This document shows positions 40,307-47,573 of a stretch of DNA of 64,000 nt, piece by piece. Position 1 is the first letter of the stretch, and the number at the start of each line of letters is the position of its first letter. The stretch spans positions 372,001-436,000 of the forward strand of contig CAVXUX010000002.1 of assembly GCA_963765135.1 (NCBI GenBank), given 5' to 3'. Made by a program: the position numbers and the translations under genes. Source of the stretch: JACVRW01 sp963765135 (lineage in GTDB: Bacteria; Actinomycetota; Thermoleophilia; Solirubrobacterales; Thermoleophilaceae). The notes below the pieces were generated by a model. That model saw nothing but the letters and a program-made list of their open reading frames with translations, made no database searches and was not told where the DNA came from.

Positions 40307-41127
40307 TGCTGGAGCTGATCGATCGAGCCCTCGCGGAGGACGTGGGGGAGGGGGACATCACCACGACCGCGGTGGTCGAGCCCGGGGCGCGGGCGCGGGC
40401 TCGGATTGAGCAGAAGGCCGAAGGCGTGCCGGCCGGGCTGCGTGTGGCGGAGAAGGTCTTCGAACGCGTCGACCCGGACCTGCGCTGGCACGCTCACGCC
40501 GACGAGGGGGAGTGGCGCGAGCCGGGTCTGCTGGCGGAGCTTGCCGGCAGCGCGGCATCGATCCTCGCGGCAGAGCGGGTGGCGCTCAACTTCCTCGGCC
40601 GGCTGTCGGGAATAGCCACGCTCACCGCGCGCTACGTGGAGGCGGTCGAGGGAACCGGGGTGCGGATCCTCGACACGCGCAAGACCACGCCCGGCCTGCG
40701 GGCGCTGGAGAAGGAGGCGGTGCGGGCCGGGGGCGGGGTCAACCACCGCGAGGGGCTGTTCGACGCGATCCTCGTCAAGGAGAACCACTCCATGCTCGCC
40801 GGCGGCGTGCCGATAGCGGCGCGGCTGGCGGTCGAGGCGGCGCGATCGGGGGTCGCCGTGGAGGTGGAGTGCTCGACGCTCGACGAGGTGGCCGGCGCCC
40901 TCGACGCGGGCGTGCCGCGACTGCTGCTGGACAACATGGCCCCGATCGAGCTCGCCGCGGCCGTGAAGCTCAGCGGCGGGCGCGCGGAGCTGGAGGCGTC
41001 GGGCGGGGTCACCCTCGAGACCGTGCGCGCGGTGGCGGAGACCGGCGTCGACTTCATCAGCGTCGGCGCGCTGACGCACTCGGCGCCGGCGCTGGACGTC
41101 AGCCTGCTCCTCGACCCGCTCGAGTGA
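40306..41127 (+). CDS. nadC: Nicotinate-nucleotide pyrophosphorylase (carboxylating)
   Basis: A 273-residue QAPRTase: ALAEDVGEGDITTTAVV, LNFLGRLSGIATLTARYVEAV, LDTRKTTPGLRALEK, VNHREGLFDAILVKENH and LEASGGVTLETVRAVAETGVDFIS are the family blocks, in order. The enzyme converts quinolinate and PRPP to nicotinate mononucleotide. With nadA and nrtR nearby it makes a de novo NAD locus; nadB is not in the window. The start overlaps the ftsH stop. Confidence 0.95.
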   Translation: MLELIDRALAEDVGEGDITTTAVVEPGARARARIEQKAEGVPAGLRVAEKVFERVDPDLRWHAHADEGEWREPGLLAELAGSAASILAAERVALNFLGRLSGIATLTARYVEAVEGTGVRILDTRKTTPGLRALEKEAVRAGGGVNHREGLFDAILVKENHSMLAGGVPIAARLAVEAARSGVAVEVECSTLDEVAGALDAGVPRLLLDNMAPIELAAAVKLSGGRAELEASGGVTLETVRAVAETGVDFISVGALTHSAPALDVSLLLDPLE

Positions 41128-41133
41128 TGGCAG

Positions 41134-41153
41134 CCGGGGGCTCACGCCCCCGG
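41134..41153. repeat. Intergenic hairpin repeat, copy 1
   Basis: Stem CCGGGGGC / GCCCCCGG with loop TCAC, directly after the nadC stop and followed by a C-rich tail TCCCCCGCG. A second copy with the same stem and loop TCGC is at 45212-45231. Both follow a TGATG or GATG string within 10 bases of a stop codon. It may be a terminator or a dispersed palindromic repeat. Confidence 0.6.
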
Positions 41154-41163
41154 TCCCCCGCGA

Positions 41164-41889
41164 TCACTCGGCCGGCCGCGGAGGCCGCAGCACCGCAAAC
41201 GGGTCGGTGACCTCCAGGTCGCGCGACGCGAAGCGGTACAAGGCCGCCGGCCGGCCGCCTTCGCGCCCGGGCGTGCGGCGTTCGCCGGTGGCCTCGAGCA
41301 GTCCGCGCCGCTCGAGCACCCGGCGCAGGTTGGTCGGGTCCACCGGATAGCCCAGGGCGGCGCTGTAGATCGCGCTCAGCTCGGAGATCGAGAACTCCGC
41401 GGGGGCGAGCGCGAAGCCGATGTTCGTGTAGGACAGCTTGGCCCGCAGCCGCTCGCGGCCGGCGAGCACGATCGCCTCGTGGTCGAATGCGAGGCCCGGG
41501 AGCCGCTCGATCGAGTGCCAGGCGGTGTCCTCCGGCAGCGCGGGATCGAGGCCGAGCGGAACGAGGCCGAGGTAGGCGGTGGCCAGCTGCCACTCGTCGG
41601 GATGACGGCCGGGTTCGCTGAGCGTCTCGAGCTGCTCGAGCCAGGACAGCTCGGCCACGTCGACCTTGCGGGTGAGATGCGTGCGGATCGAGCGCTCGAG
41701 CGTGTCGTCCGGGCCGAGGTAGCCGCCGGGCAGCGACCAGGCCCCGCTGAAGGGCGCCTTGGCGCGCTCCCAGAGCAACACGGAGAGGTGGCCCTCGCGC
41801 ACTTGGAGCACGACGGCGAGCGTGACGTGCGTGGGGGACGGCCGGGTTTTCGACTGCGAGTCGGAGTCCTTGGTATCCTTCGCCTGCAT
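41164..41889 (-). CDS. nrtR: NrtR-like NUDIX-domain transcriptional regulator of NAD synthesis
   Basis: A 241-residue protein. The N-terminal NUDIX domain (about residues 20-150) has a degenerate NUDIX box (GPDDTLERSIRTHLTRKVDV), lacking the REUxEE metal residues. The C-terminal winged helix (YSAALGYPVDPTNLRRVLER) matches NrtR. NrtR proteins sense ADP-ribose or related compounds and control NAD genes. The gene is divergent from nadA across a 42-base gap filled by a palindrome, and TATGAT on the minus strand, 9 bases before the ATG, lies inside that palindrome. This strongly suggests that it represses itself and nadA. Confidence 0.85.
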   Translation of the reverse strand: MQAKDTKDSDSQSKTRPSPTHVTLAVVLQVREGHLSVLLWERAKAPFSGAWSLPGGYLGPDDTLERSIRTHLTRKVDVAELSWLEQLETLSEPGRHPDEWQLATAYLGLVPLGLDPALPEDTAWHSIERLPGLAFDHEAIVLAGRERLRAKLSYTNIGFALAPAEFSISELSAIYSAALGYPVDPTNLRRVLERRGLLEATGERRTPGREGGRPAALYRFASRDLEVTDPFAVLRPPRPAE

Positions 41890-41890
41890 C

Positions 41891-41915
41891 GGTTTTCGAT
41901 CATAGATCAAAAACC
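41891..41915. promoter_or_regulatory. Palindromic operator between nrtR and nadA
   Basis: A 25-base palindrome: outer arms GGTTTT (41891-41896) and AAAACC (41910-41915) flank GATC-ATA-GATC (41898-41908). Only the centre and one position per arm break symmetry. It fills most of the nrtR-nadA gap and covers the nrtR -10 box. The nadA side then has GAGGAG, a ribosome site, 4 bases before its ATG. Confidence 0.7.
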
Positions 41916-41931
41916 CGCCGCGAGGAGACGT

Positions 41932-42948
41932 ATGAAGCCAATCGAGCTGCCCACCCTGTCGCCCGGGGGCGAGCCCGCCCTCGAGCCCGACCTGATCGCC
42001 CGCCTTCAGGACGAGGTGCGCGCCCTCGCCGAGGAGCGCAACGCCGTGATCCTCGCCCACAACTACCAGGTGCCCGAGGTCCAGGACGTGGCGCACTTCG
42101 TGGGCGACTCGCTCGGCCTGTCCCGCAAGGCGGCGGCCACCGACGCCGACGTGATCGCCTTCTGCGGCGTTCACTTCATGGCCGAGACCGCCTCGATCCT
42201 CAGCCCCGGCAAGACCGTCCTGCTGCCCGACCTCGACGCCGGCTGCTCGCTTGCCGACTCGATCACGGCCGACCAGCTGCGCGCGTGGAAGGCCAAGCAC
42301 CCCGGCGCGATCGTCGTGATGTACGTCAACACCACGGCCGAGGTGAAGGCGGAGACCGACTACTGCTGCACCTCCTCGAACGCGGTCCGGGTCGTGGAGC
42401 ACATCCGCGCCCACTACGGGGACGACGTGGAGATCCTGTTCGGCCCGGACATGTGGCTCGGCGCCTACGTCGAGCGCGTCACCGGGCGCCGCATGCACGT
42501 GTGGGACGGCGAGTGCCACGTGCACGCCGGCATCCGTCCCGCGGACATCACCGCGGTGCGCGACGCCCACCCCGGCGCCGAGTTCATGATCCACCCCGAA
42601 TGCGGTTGCACGACCCAGGTGATGGAGTACGTGGCCGCCGGCGACGTCGACCCGGAGCGCACCCACATGCTGTCCACGGGCGGCATGCTCGACTTCGCGC
42701 GCGCCTCGGACGCGGACACGTTCATCGTGGCGACCGAGACCGGCATGCTGCACCCGCTCGCCAAGGAGAACCCGGGCAAGTCGTTCGTGCCCGCCAACCG
42801 CGCCGCGGCCTGCCGCTACATGAAGATGATCACGCTGCCGAAGCTGCACGCCACGCTGCGCGACCTCAAGCCGCAGGTCAAGGTGGAACCCGAGCTCGCC
42901 GAGCGAGCCCGGGTCCCGATCGAGCGGATGGTCGCGATCACGCCCTAA
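41932..42948 (+). CDS. nadA: Quinolinate synthase
   Basis: A 338-residue NadA. NAVILAHNYQVPEVQDVAHF begins the conserved core; the three iron-sulfur cysteines are in VIAFCGVHFMAE, ETDYCCTSSNA and HPECGCTTQV, and STGGMLDFARAS closes the active site. It condenses iminoaspartate with dihydroxyacetone phosphate to make quinolinate, the substrate of NadC. Controlled, most likely, by the adjacent NrtR. Its stop overlaps that of the convergent NTF2-like gene. Confidence 0.96.
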   Translation: MKPIELPTLSPGGEPALEPDLIARLQDEVRALAEERNAVILAHNYQVPEVQDVAHFVGDSLGLSRKAAATDADVIAFCGVHFMAETASILSPGKTVLLPDLDAGCSLADSITADQLRAWKAKHPGAIVVMYVNTTAEVKAETDYCCTSSNAVRVVEHIRAHYGDDVEILFGPDMWLGAYVERVTGRRMHVWDGECHVHAGIRPADITAVRDAHPGAEFMIHPECGCTTQVMEYVAAGDVDPERTHMLSTGGMLDFARASDADTFIVATETGMLHPLAKENPGKSFVPANRAAACRYMKMITLPKLHATLRDLKPQVKVEPELAERARVPIERMVAITP

Positions 42949-43310
42949 GCGGGCGACTCGAGGAAGCCCGTCACCGATCGCAGGCGGCCGTCCTCGGCGA
43001 CGGTGCCGAAGTCCACGCCGGCCGCGACCGGCGCATCGCCCTCCGGCCCGTACAGCGTCCAGGCAAAGCGCACGACGTCGTTGTGCGCGTCCGGCCCGAA
43101 CGACAGCTCGAACCGGTGGCCCGGGAACTTCTCCTGCGCGAGGCCGATCATCGTCGCGATGCTGTCGTGTCCCACGCCGGTCATGAGCGGATCCAGGTAG
43201 CTGCCGTCGTCGGTCCAGGTGGCCGCGACCAGCTCTCGCCGGCGGGCGCCGTCGGCCTCGTTCCAGGCACCGATGTAGTGGTTGATGAGGTTGTTGAGGT
43301 CGTTGGTCAT
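42945..43310 (-). CDS. SnoaL/NTF2-like protein
   Basis: A 121-residue single-domain protein of the NTF2 fold: INHYIGAWNEADGARRRELV, WTDDGSYLDPLM, GHRFELSFGPDAHNDVVRF, VAAGVDFGTVAEDGRLRSVTGF. Such domains are small enzymes or ligand-binding proteins; no catalytic assignment is possible. ATG 43310 is chosen over TTG 43319, which is also in frame; GACCTT, 7 bases before the ATG, is a weak -10 candidate. Confidence 0.82.
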   Translation of the reverse strand: MTNDLNNLINHYIGAWNEADGARRRELVAATWTDDGSYLDPLMTGVGHDSIATMIGLAQEKFPGHRFELSFGPDAHNDVVRFAWTLYGPEGDAPVAAGVDFGTVAEDGRLRSVTGFLESPA

Positions 43311-43397
43311 GGGCGGCAAGGTCCCAGCGCGAGGTGCGCGCGTCGATTACCTGCGAGGTAGGTGCCGCGCGCCGAGGGCGCCGCTAATGTCGCCGCC

Positions 43398-44189
43398 ATG
43401 GCGACCGCTGCGGCAACCCCGGGCGTCGGGCCGCTCCTGCGCGACTGGCGCCGGCGGCGCAGGCTCAGCCAGCTGGATCTGGCGCTCGAGGCGGGCGTGT
43501 CGGCGCGGCACCTGAGCTTCGTCGAGACCGGCCGCTCGCGTCCCAGCGCCGACATGGTCCTGCAGCTGGCCGACCAGCTCGACGTGCCGCTGCGCAACCG
43601 CAACCAGCTGCTGCTGGCCGCCGGGCACGCTCCGGTCTTCGAGCAGCACGACCTGGAGGATCCCGAGATGGCTCCCGTGCGCCGCGCGATCGACCTCATC
43701 CTCGACGGCCACGACCCCTACCCGGCGGTCGTGATCGACCGCGCCTGGGAGATGCTCGGCGCCAACCGCGCCGTGGCGCTCCTGATAGCCGGGGTGGCGC
43801 CCGACCTGCTCGAGCCGCCGGTCAACGTCCTGCGTCTGAGCCTGCATCCCGACGGCGTGGCGCCGCGGATCGTCAACCTGGGCGAGTGGCGCGGGCACCT
43901 GCTCGACCGCCTGGAACGGCAGATCGCGCTGACCGGCGACGCGGCCCTGACAGCGCTGCTCGACGAGCTGTCGGCCTACCCGGCGCCGGCGCGCGACGCG
44001 GGCGAGCCGGAGATCGCCGTGCCGCTGCGGCTGGAGACCGAGCTGGGGGAGCTCTCGTTCATCAGCACGGTGGCCACGTTCGGCACCGCCGTGGAGGTGA
44101 CGGCCAGCGAGCTCTCGATCGAGTCGTTCTTCCCGGCGGACGAGCAGACCGCCGATGCCGTGCGCGCCTACGTGGCGGCGCTGCAGTAG
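43398..44189 (+). CDS. XRE-family regulator with MmyB-like ligand domain
   Basis: A 263-residue protein. The N-terminal helix-turn-helix (LRDWRRRRRLSQLDLALEAG, SARHLSFVETGRSRPS) spans residues about 12-65. The rest (DGHDPYPAVVIDRAWEML, NVLRLSLHPDGVAPRIVNL, VATFGTAVEVTASEL) is the PAS-like MmyB domain that in related proteins binds a fatty acid. TAATGT (43385-43390) lies 7 bases before the ATG. The stop overlaps the GTG of the secreted protein gene (TAGTG), so regulator and secreted protein are co-expressed. Confidence 0.9.
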   Translation: MATAAATPGVGPLLRDWRRRRRLSQLDLALEAGVSARHLSFVETGRSRPSADMVLQLADQLDVPLRNRNQLLLAAGHAPVFEQHDLEDPEMAPVRRAIDLILDGHDPYPAVVIDRAWEMLGANRAVALLIAGVAPDLLEPPVNVLRLSLHPDGVAPRIVNLGEWRGHLLDRLERQIALTGDAALTALLDELSAYPAPARDAGEPEIAVPLRLETELGELSFISTVATFGTAVEVTASELSIESFFPADEQTADAVRAYVAALQ

Positions 44190-45205
44190 TGCTCGCCACG
44201 ATCGCAGTCCTCGCGGCGCTGGCCGCTCCCGCCGGCGCGGCGCCCGACCCGGTCGACCACTCTCAGCCGCGCGCGCCGGACGGCACGCCGATCTGCGCCA
44301 AGTGGGTGCACGACCGCTACACGGTCGAGCGCGGTGGGCGCAGCTGGCCGACCTGGCATCCGCCCCGCGATCCGCGCTACCGCTGCGCCTTCGGCCACGA
44401 GCACGGGTCGAGCCCGCGCGCGTTCCGGTTCTTCGGGCGAGCCGGCATGCCGGCGTTCGGCCCGATCGGCGCCTACGCGAGCAGCGACGAGCCGCACCCA
44501 GGGTTCAAGGTGTTCGTCGTCAACGACGACCGCAAGGGCCTCGCCTGGATGGCCGTGCTGCACCAGGGCTCCGGGTCGCCGCGGCGCGGCACGGTGCGCT
44601 TCCACTCGCTCGAGGTGTGGTTGTTCAAGCGCCGCGGCCACCGGCTGCTGGCGCACACCCGGGTGATGGCCGACTTCGGCGCCGCGCTGCCCAACTGCCC
44701 CGGCACCGCCCTGGCGTCCTCGATGCGCCTGCTGCCCGACCCCGCCTGCGAGTCGGTCTACGAGGAGTGGGACACGGCACTCGACGTCGGCGGGGCGCTG
44801 CGCGCCAGCCCGGGCTTCGCGATCGACAACGCGATCACGCAGTTCGATCCGGGCGACCCCGAGCGGCTCGTGTTCAACAAGGGCTTCGCGTGCGGCCCCA
44901 ACGACCCCGCCGGGTGGGACTCCTACTGCAAGGGCGACAAGCGCACGGTCTTCCACCCGCGCTGGGTGGTGCGAAACAGCGGCCGCTCGCGCTTCCGCAC
45001 CGATGCCTACGGCCGCCGCGCGACCGCCGGGTTCCTGCAGGTGGTCGCACGCCGGCCGCGGGTGGACCAGTCGGACGAGTGCTGCGGAGCGGAGAACGCG
45101 TTCATCATGGAGCGCCCGAGCGACGGGGGCATCTACCGCGCCGGCCGGGGGCTGAACTCGAGCAACTTCGAGTTCCCGGGCTACTGCGTGCTGCGGGCCA
45201 ACTGA
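44189..45205 (+). CDS. Secreted cysteine-rich protein of unknown function
   Basis: A 338-residue protein with a short signal peptide (VLATIAVLAALAAPAGAAPD) and a mature part with nine cysteines, suggesting disulfides: ICAKW, RCAFGHEHG, NCPGT, PACES, ACGPND, YCKGD, DECCGAE and YCVLRA. GRAGMPAFGPIGAYAS and KVFVVNDDRKGLAWM are other distinctive stretches. I recognise no catalytic motif. It is translationally coupled to the MmyB-type regulator. The hairpin repeat at 45212 follows its stop. Confidence 0.7.
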   Translation: MLATIAVLAALAAPAGAAPDPVDHSQPRAPDGTPICAKWVHDRYTVERGGRSWPTWHPPRDPRYRCAFGHEHGSSPRAFRFFGRAGMPAFGPIGAYASSDEPHPGFKVFVVNDDRKGLAWMAVLHQGSGSPRRGTVRFHSLEVWLFKRRGHRLLAHTRVMADFGAALPNCPGTALASSMRLLPDPACESVYEEWDTALDVGGALRASPGFAIDNAITQFDPGDPERLVFNKGFACGPNDPAGWDSYCKGDKRTVFHPRWVVRNSGRSRFRTDAYGRRATAGFLQVVARRPRVDQSDECCGAENAFIMERPSDGGIYRAGRGLNSSNFEFPGYCVLRAN

Positions 45206-45211
45206 TGCCAT

Positions 45212-45231
45212 CCGGGGGCTCGCGCCCCCGG
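45212..45231. repeat. Intergenic hairpin repeat, copy 2
   Basis: Stem CCGGGGGC / GCCCCCGG with loop TCGC, starting 7 bases after the stop of the secreted protein gene and followed by a C-rich tail, as in copy 1 at 41134-41153. The two copies match over about 28 bases apart from loop and flank changes. Confidence 0.6.
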
Positions 45232-45257
45232 CCCCCCGCGGCAACCTGGCCGCGCGC

Positions 45258-45644
45258 CTAGCTTCGCCGCGCGAGCACCGCGATGGCGACGATGAACGTG
45301 ACGCCGAAGATCGCGCACAGGGCGCTCAGCACGTCGTTGGGCTCGCCCTGGGCGACCGTCACGAGCCACCAGCCCGGCAGCACGAAGGACATCACGGTGC
45401 CCGCGACCGCCACCGCCTGCGTGTAGAGCGAGCGCACCCGCTCGTCGCCGGTGCCGCTCATCACCTCGAGCGTGTTCGAGCGCCGCCGGCCGAAGTGCAC
45501 CACCGCCGTGAAGGCGAGCAGCAGCAGTGCGACGGGGAGAGCCGCGTCGAAGCCCTGCGCGATCCAGAAGACGGCGGTGGTCGCGGCCGTGATGGCGAGC
45601 ATCCCGGCCACCTGGACGCTCCAGTTGTTGGTCACGTGATTCAT
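45258..45644 (-). CDS. Four-helix membrane protein (DUF2178-like), partner of XRE regulator
   Basis: A 128-residue protein with four membrane helices in two pairs (VAGMLAITAATTAVFWIAQ, LPVALLLLAFTAVVHF, VAVAGTVMSFVLPGWWLV, ALCAIFGVTFIVAIAVL) separated by a charged loop RRRSNTLEVMSGTGDERV. Its start overlaps the stop of the short XRE regulator gene (ATGA). Such XRE-plus-membrane-protein pairs are common in Gram-positive bacteria and archaea and their role is mostly unknown. Confidence 0.72.
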   Translation of the reverse strand: MNHVTNNWSVQVAGMLAITAATTAVFWIAQGFDAALPVALLLLAFTAVVHFGRRRSNTLEVMSGTGDERVRSLYTQAVAVAGTVMSFVLPGWWLVTVAQGEPNDVLSALCAIFGVTFIVAIAVLARRS

Positions 45645-45829
45645 GTCTTGAACATCTCCTCGACGGTCGTGTCGAAGTACCGAGCCAGGGCGATCGCCAG
45701 CGGCAGCGAGGGGAGGTAGCGGCCGGTCTCGATCGCGTTGATCGTCTGACGCGACACCCCGAGCGCCTTGCCGAGATCGCCCTGCGACAGACCAGACCCG
45801 GCCCGCCGCTCTCGAACGTCGTTTTCCAT
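45641..45829 (-). CDS. Short XRE-family regulator
   Basis: A 62-residue protein that is essentially one helix-turn-helix domain: RERRAGSGLSQGDLGKALGV, SRQTINAIETGRYLPSLPLA, ARYFDTTVEEMFK. It is co-translated with the membrane protein downstream. Its promoter is unusually clear: TTGACA (45867-45862), 17 bases, TAACTT (45844-45839), then 9 bases to the ATG. Each element lies inside one of two identical palindromes, which strongly suggests autorepression. Confidence 0.88.
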   Translation of the reverse strand: MENDVRERRAGSGLSQGDLGKALGVSRQTINAIETGRYLPSLPLAIALARYFDTTVEEMFKT

Positions 45830-45834
45830 TGCCC

Positions 45835-45879
45835 TGTCAAGTTAGCTTGACACCTGGCATGTGTCAAGTGACCTTGACA
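45835..45879. promoter_or_regulatory. Twin palindromic operators and minus-strand promoter
   Basis: Two perfect palindromes TGTCAAG-N4-CTTGACA lie at 45835-45852 and 45862-45879, centres 27 bases apart. On the minus strand the first covers the -10 TAACTT (45844-45839) and the second covers the -35 TTGACA (45867-45862), with a 17-base spacer. The divergent reductase gene (ATG 45900, -10 TAGGCT 45886-45891) is directly downstream, so both directions may be controlled. Confidence 0.8.
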
Positions 45880-45899
45880 TCACGATAGGCTGCCCGTCC

Positions 45900-46634
45900 A
45901 TGCGCCTGCTCTACCCGGAGTGTCGTCCCACCTCCCCGCAGGAGCTCGCTACCGGGCTGCGCCTCGGTGACAAGGCCCCGGCGGACCGGCCCTACCTGGT
46001 CCTCAACATGGTCTCCTCGCTCGACGGCAAGGCCACCATCGACTGGCGCACCAAGGGCCTGTCGACCGAGCTCGACCGTCAGCTCTTCCACCGTCTGCGA
46101 ACCCAGGCCGACGCGATTATGGTCGGCGCCGGCACCGTGCGCGCCGAGCGCTACGGGCGCATGGCCAAGTCCGACGAGCTGCGCGACGCGCGCGTCGAAG
46201 AGGGGCTCGAGCCAGATCCTGTCGCCGTCGTGATCAGCGCCCGGCTCGACCTCCCCGCCGACCTGCCGCTGCTCGGCGAGCCGGCTCAGCGCGTGGTGAT
46301 CGCCACGCATTCCGACGCGACCCTGCCGGACTCGGCCGCCGAGGTCATCTACGAGCGCACCGCTGACGACCTGCAGCTCCTGATGTCCCGCCTGCGCGAG
46401 CAGCACGGCGTGCGGTCGATCGTCTGCGAGGGCGGCCCGACGCTGAACTCGTACCTGTTCGCCGCCGGGCTCGTCGACGAGCTCTGGCTCACGCTCAACC
46501 CGAAGGTCGCCGGCGGCGCCGCGGCGCTGACGATCGTCGCGGGCAAGGAGCTGGTCGATCCGGCCGAGCTGGAGCCGCTGTCCATCGCGGAGGGCGACGG
46601 AGACCTGTTCACCCGCTGGCGCGTTCGGCGCTGA
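45900..46634 (+). CDS. RibD C-terminal-type (dihydrofolate reductase-fold) reductase
   Basis: A 244-residue single-domain reductase. YLVLNMVSSLDGKATIDWRT is the substrate/NADPH strand, ADAIMVGAGTVRAERYG the conserved loop, SIVCEGGPTLNSYLFAAGLV the GGP nucleotide-binding motif, DELWLTLNPKVAGG the C-terminal signature. The deaminase half of bifunctional RibD is absent. It could act in riboflavin synthesis or on another substrate. ATG 45900 is chosen because TAGGCT is 8 bases upstream; a longer frame opens at 45861 but would start inside an operator. Confidence 0.85.
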   Translation: MRLLYPECRPTSPQELATGLRLGDKAPADRPYLVLNMVSSLDGKATIDWRTKGLSTELDRQLFHRLRTQADAIMVGAGTVRAERYGRMAKSDELRDARVEEGLEPDPVAVVISARLDLPADLPLLGEPAQRVVIATHSDATLPDSAAEVIYERTADDLQLLMSRLREQHGVRSIVCEGGPTLNSYLFAAGLVDELWLTLNPKVAGGAAALTIVAGKELVDPAELEPLSIAEGDGDLFTRWRVRR

Positions 46635-46691
46635 GAAAACCCCTGCAATTGGCGCTGCGGAGCGGGGCGCCTGCTATCAATGGATCGCCTG

Positions 46692-47513
46692 ATGGCTCCT
46701 GCTCCCACGCAAGCGCAGGCGGGGGAAACGCGCTCCCGCGCGCCCCGCGCTGACATCCCGGTCGTCGAGTTCCGCGACGTGACGAAGGTCTACGACGGCG
46801 GCTCCGTCGGCGTCGAGCGCGCCTCGCTGAGGATCGGTCGGGGCGAGTTCGTCTTCCTGGTCGGCCCCACCGGCTGCGGCAAGTCGACCTGCATCCGCCT
46901 GCTGATGAAGGAGCTCGAGCCGACCAAGGGCGAGATCGACATCGCCGGCAAGACGCTCGGCGAGATCCCGCGCTCGCGAGTGCCCTACCTGCGCCGCAAC
47001 ATCGGAACGGTCTTCCAGGACTACAAGCTGCTGCCCAACCGGACGGTCTACGACAACGTCGCCTACTCGCTGCAGGTGATCGGCGAGTCGCGCCAGGAGA
47101 TCCGCCGCAAGGTGCCCGACATCCTGCGCATGGTCGGCCTCTCGACGAAGCTCCACAACCTGCCCGACGAGCTGTCGGGCGGCGAGCAGCAGCGCGTCTC
47201 GATCGCGCGCGCGTTCGTCAACCACCCGCCGCTGCTGCTGGCCGACGAGCCGACCGGCAACCTCGACCCCGAGACGTCGATCGGGATCATGCAGCTGATC
47301 TACCGCATCAACCGCACCGGCACGACCGTCATCGTGGCGACCCACGACAAGGAGATGGTCGACAAGATGCGCCGCCGCGTGGTCGAGCTGCGCGAGGGCC
47401 GCATCGTGCGCGACCAGCAGTCCGGCCTCTACCAGCACGACGAGTCGACCACCGAGTTCGCGATCCGCCTGCGCGGCGAGCTGGGCGTGGGTGACGAGGG
47501 CCACCCCAATTAG
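46692..47513 (+). CDS. ftsE: Cell division ATP-binding protein FtsE
   Basis: A 273-residue ABC ATPase: VVEFRDVTKVYDGGSVGVE, Walker A GPTGCGKST, Q-loop TVFQDYKLLPN, signature LSGGEQQRVSIARA, Walker B LLLADEPTGNLDP, H-loop VATHDKEMV. FtsE with FtsX couples ATP hydrolysis to activation of wall hydrolases at the division site. Two in-frame ATGs exist (46680 and 46692). The TATCAA box (46675-46680) overlaps the first, so the second is preferred. It begins the ftsE-ftsX-ctpA-rnr-smpB block. Confidence 0.93.
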   Translation: MAPAPTQAQAGETRSRAPRADIPVVEFRDVTKVYDGGSVGVERASLRIGRGEFVFLVGPTGCGKSTCIRLLMKELEPTKGEIDIAGKTLGEIPRSRVPYLRRNIGTVFQDYKLLPNRTVYDNVAYSLQVIGESRQEIRRKVPDILRMVGLSTKLHNLPDELSGGEQQRVSIARAFVNHPPLLLADEPTGNLDPETSIGIMQLIYRINRTGTTVIVATHDKEMVDKMRRRVVELREGRIVRDQQSGLYQHDESTTEFAIRLRGELGVGDEGHPN

Positions 47514-47548
47514 ATCGCGAGGCGTGATGCCGAGAGTTGACATCAGGC

Positions 47549-47567
47549 GCGGGGCTGGATGCCCCGC
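47549..47567 (+). other. Hairpin before ftsX start
   Basis: GCGGGGC (47549-47555), loop TGGAT, GCCCCGC (47561-47567) forms a stable 7-base-pair stem that ends 6 bases before the ftsX ATG (47574). It could hide the ribosome site GCGGAG or attenuate transcription between ftsE and ftsX. Confidence 0.4.
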
Positions 47568-47573
47568 GGAGCT

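Noticed and set aside
45861..45899. Longer start for the RibD-type reductase
   Set aside because: It would place the start codon inside the second palindrome; ATG 45900 has TAGGCT 8 bases upstream and fits the family N-terminus.
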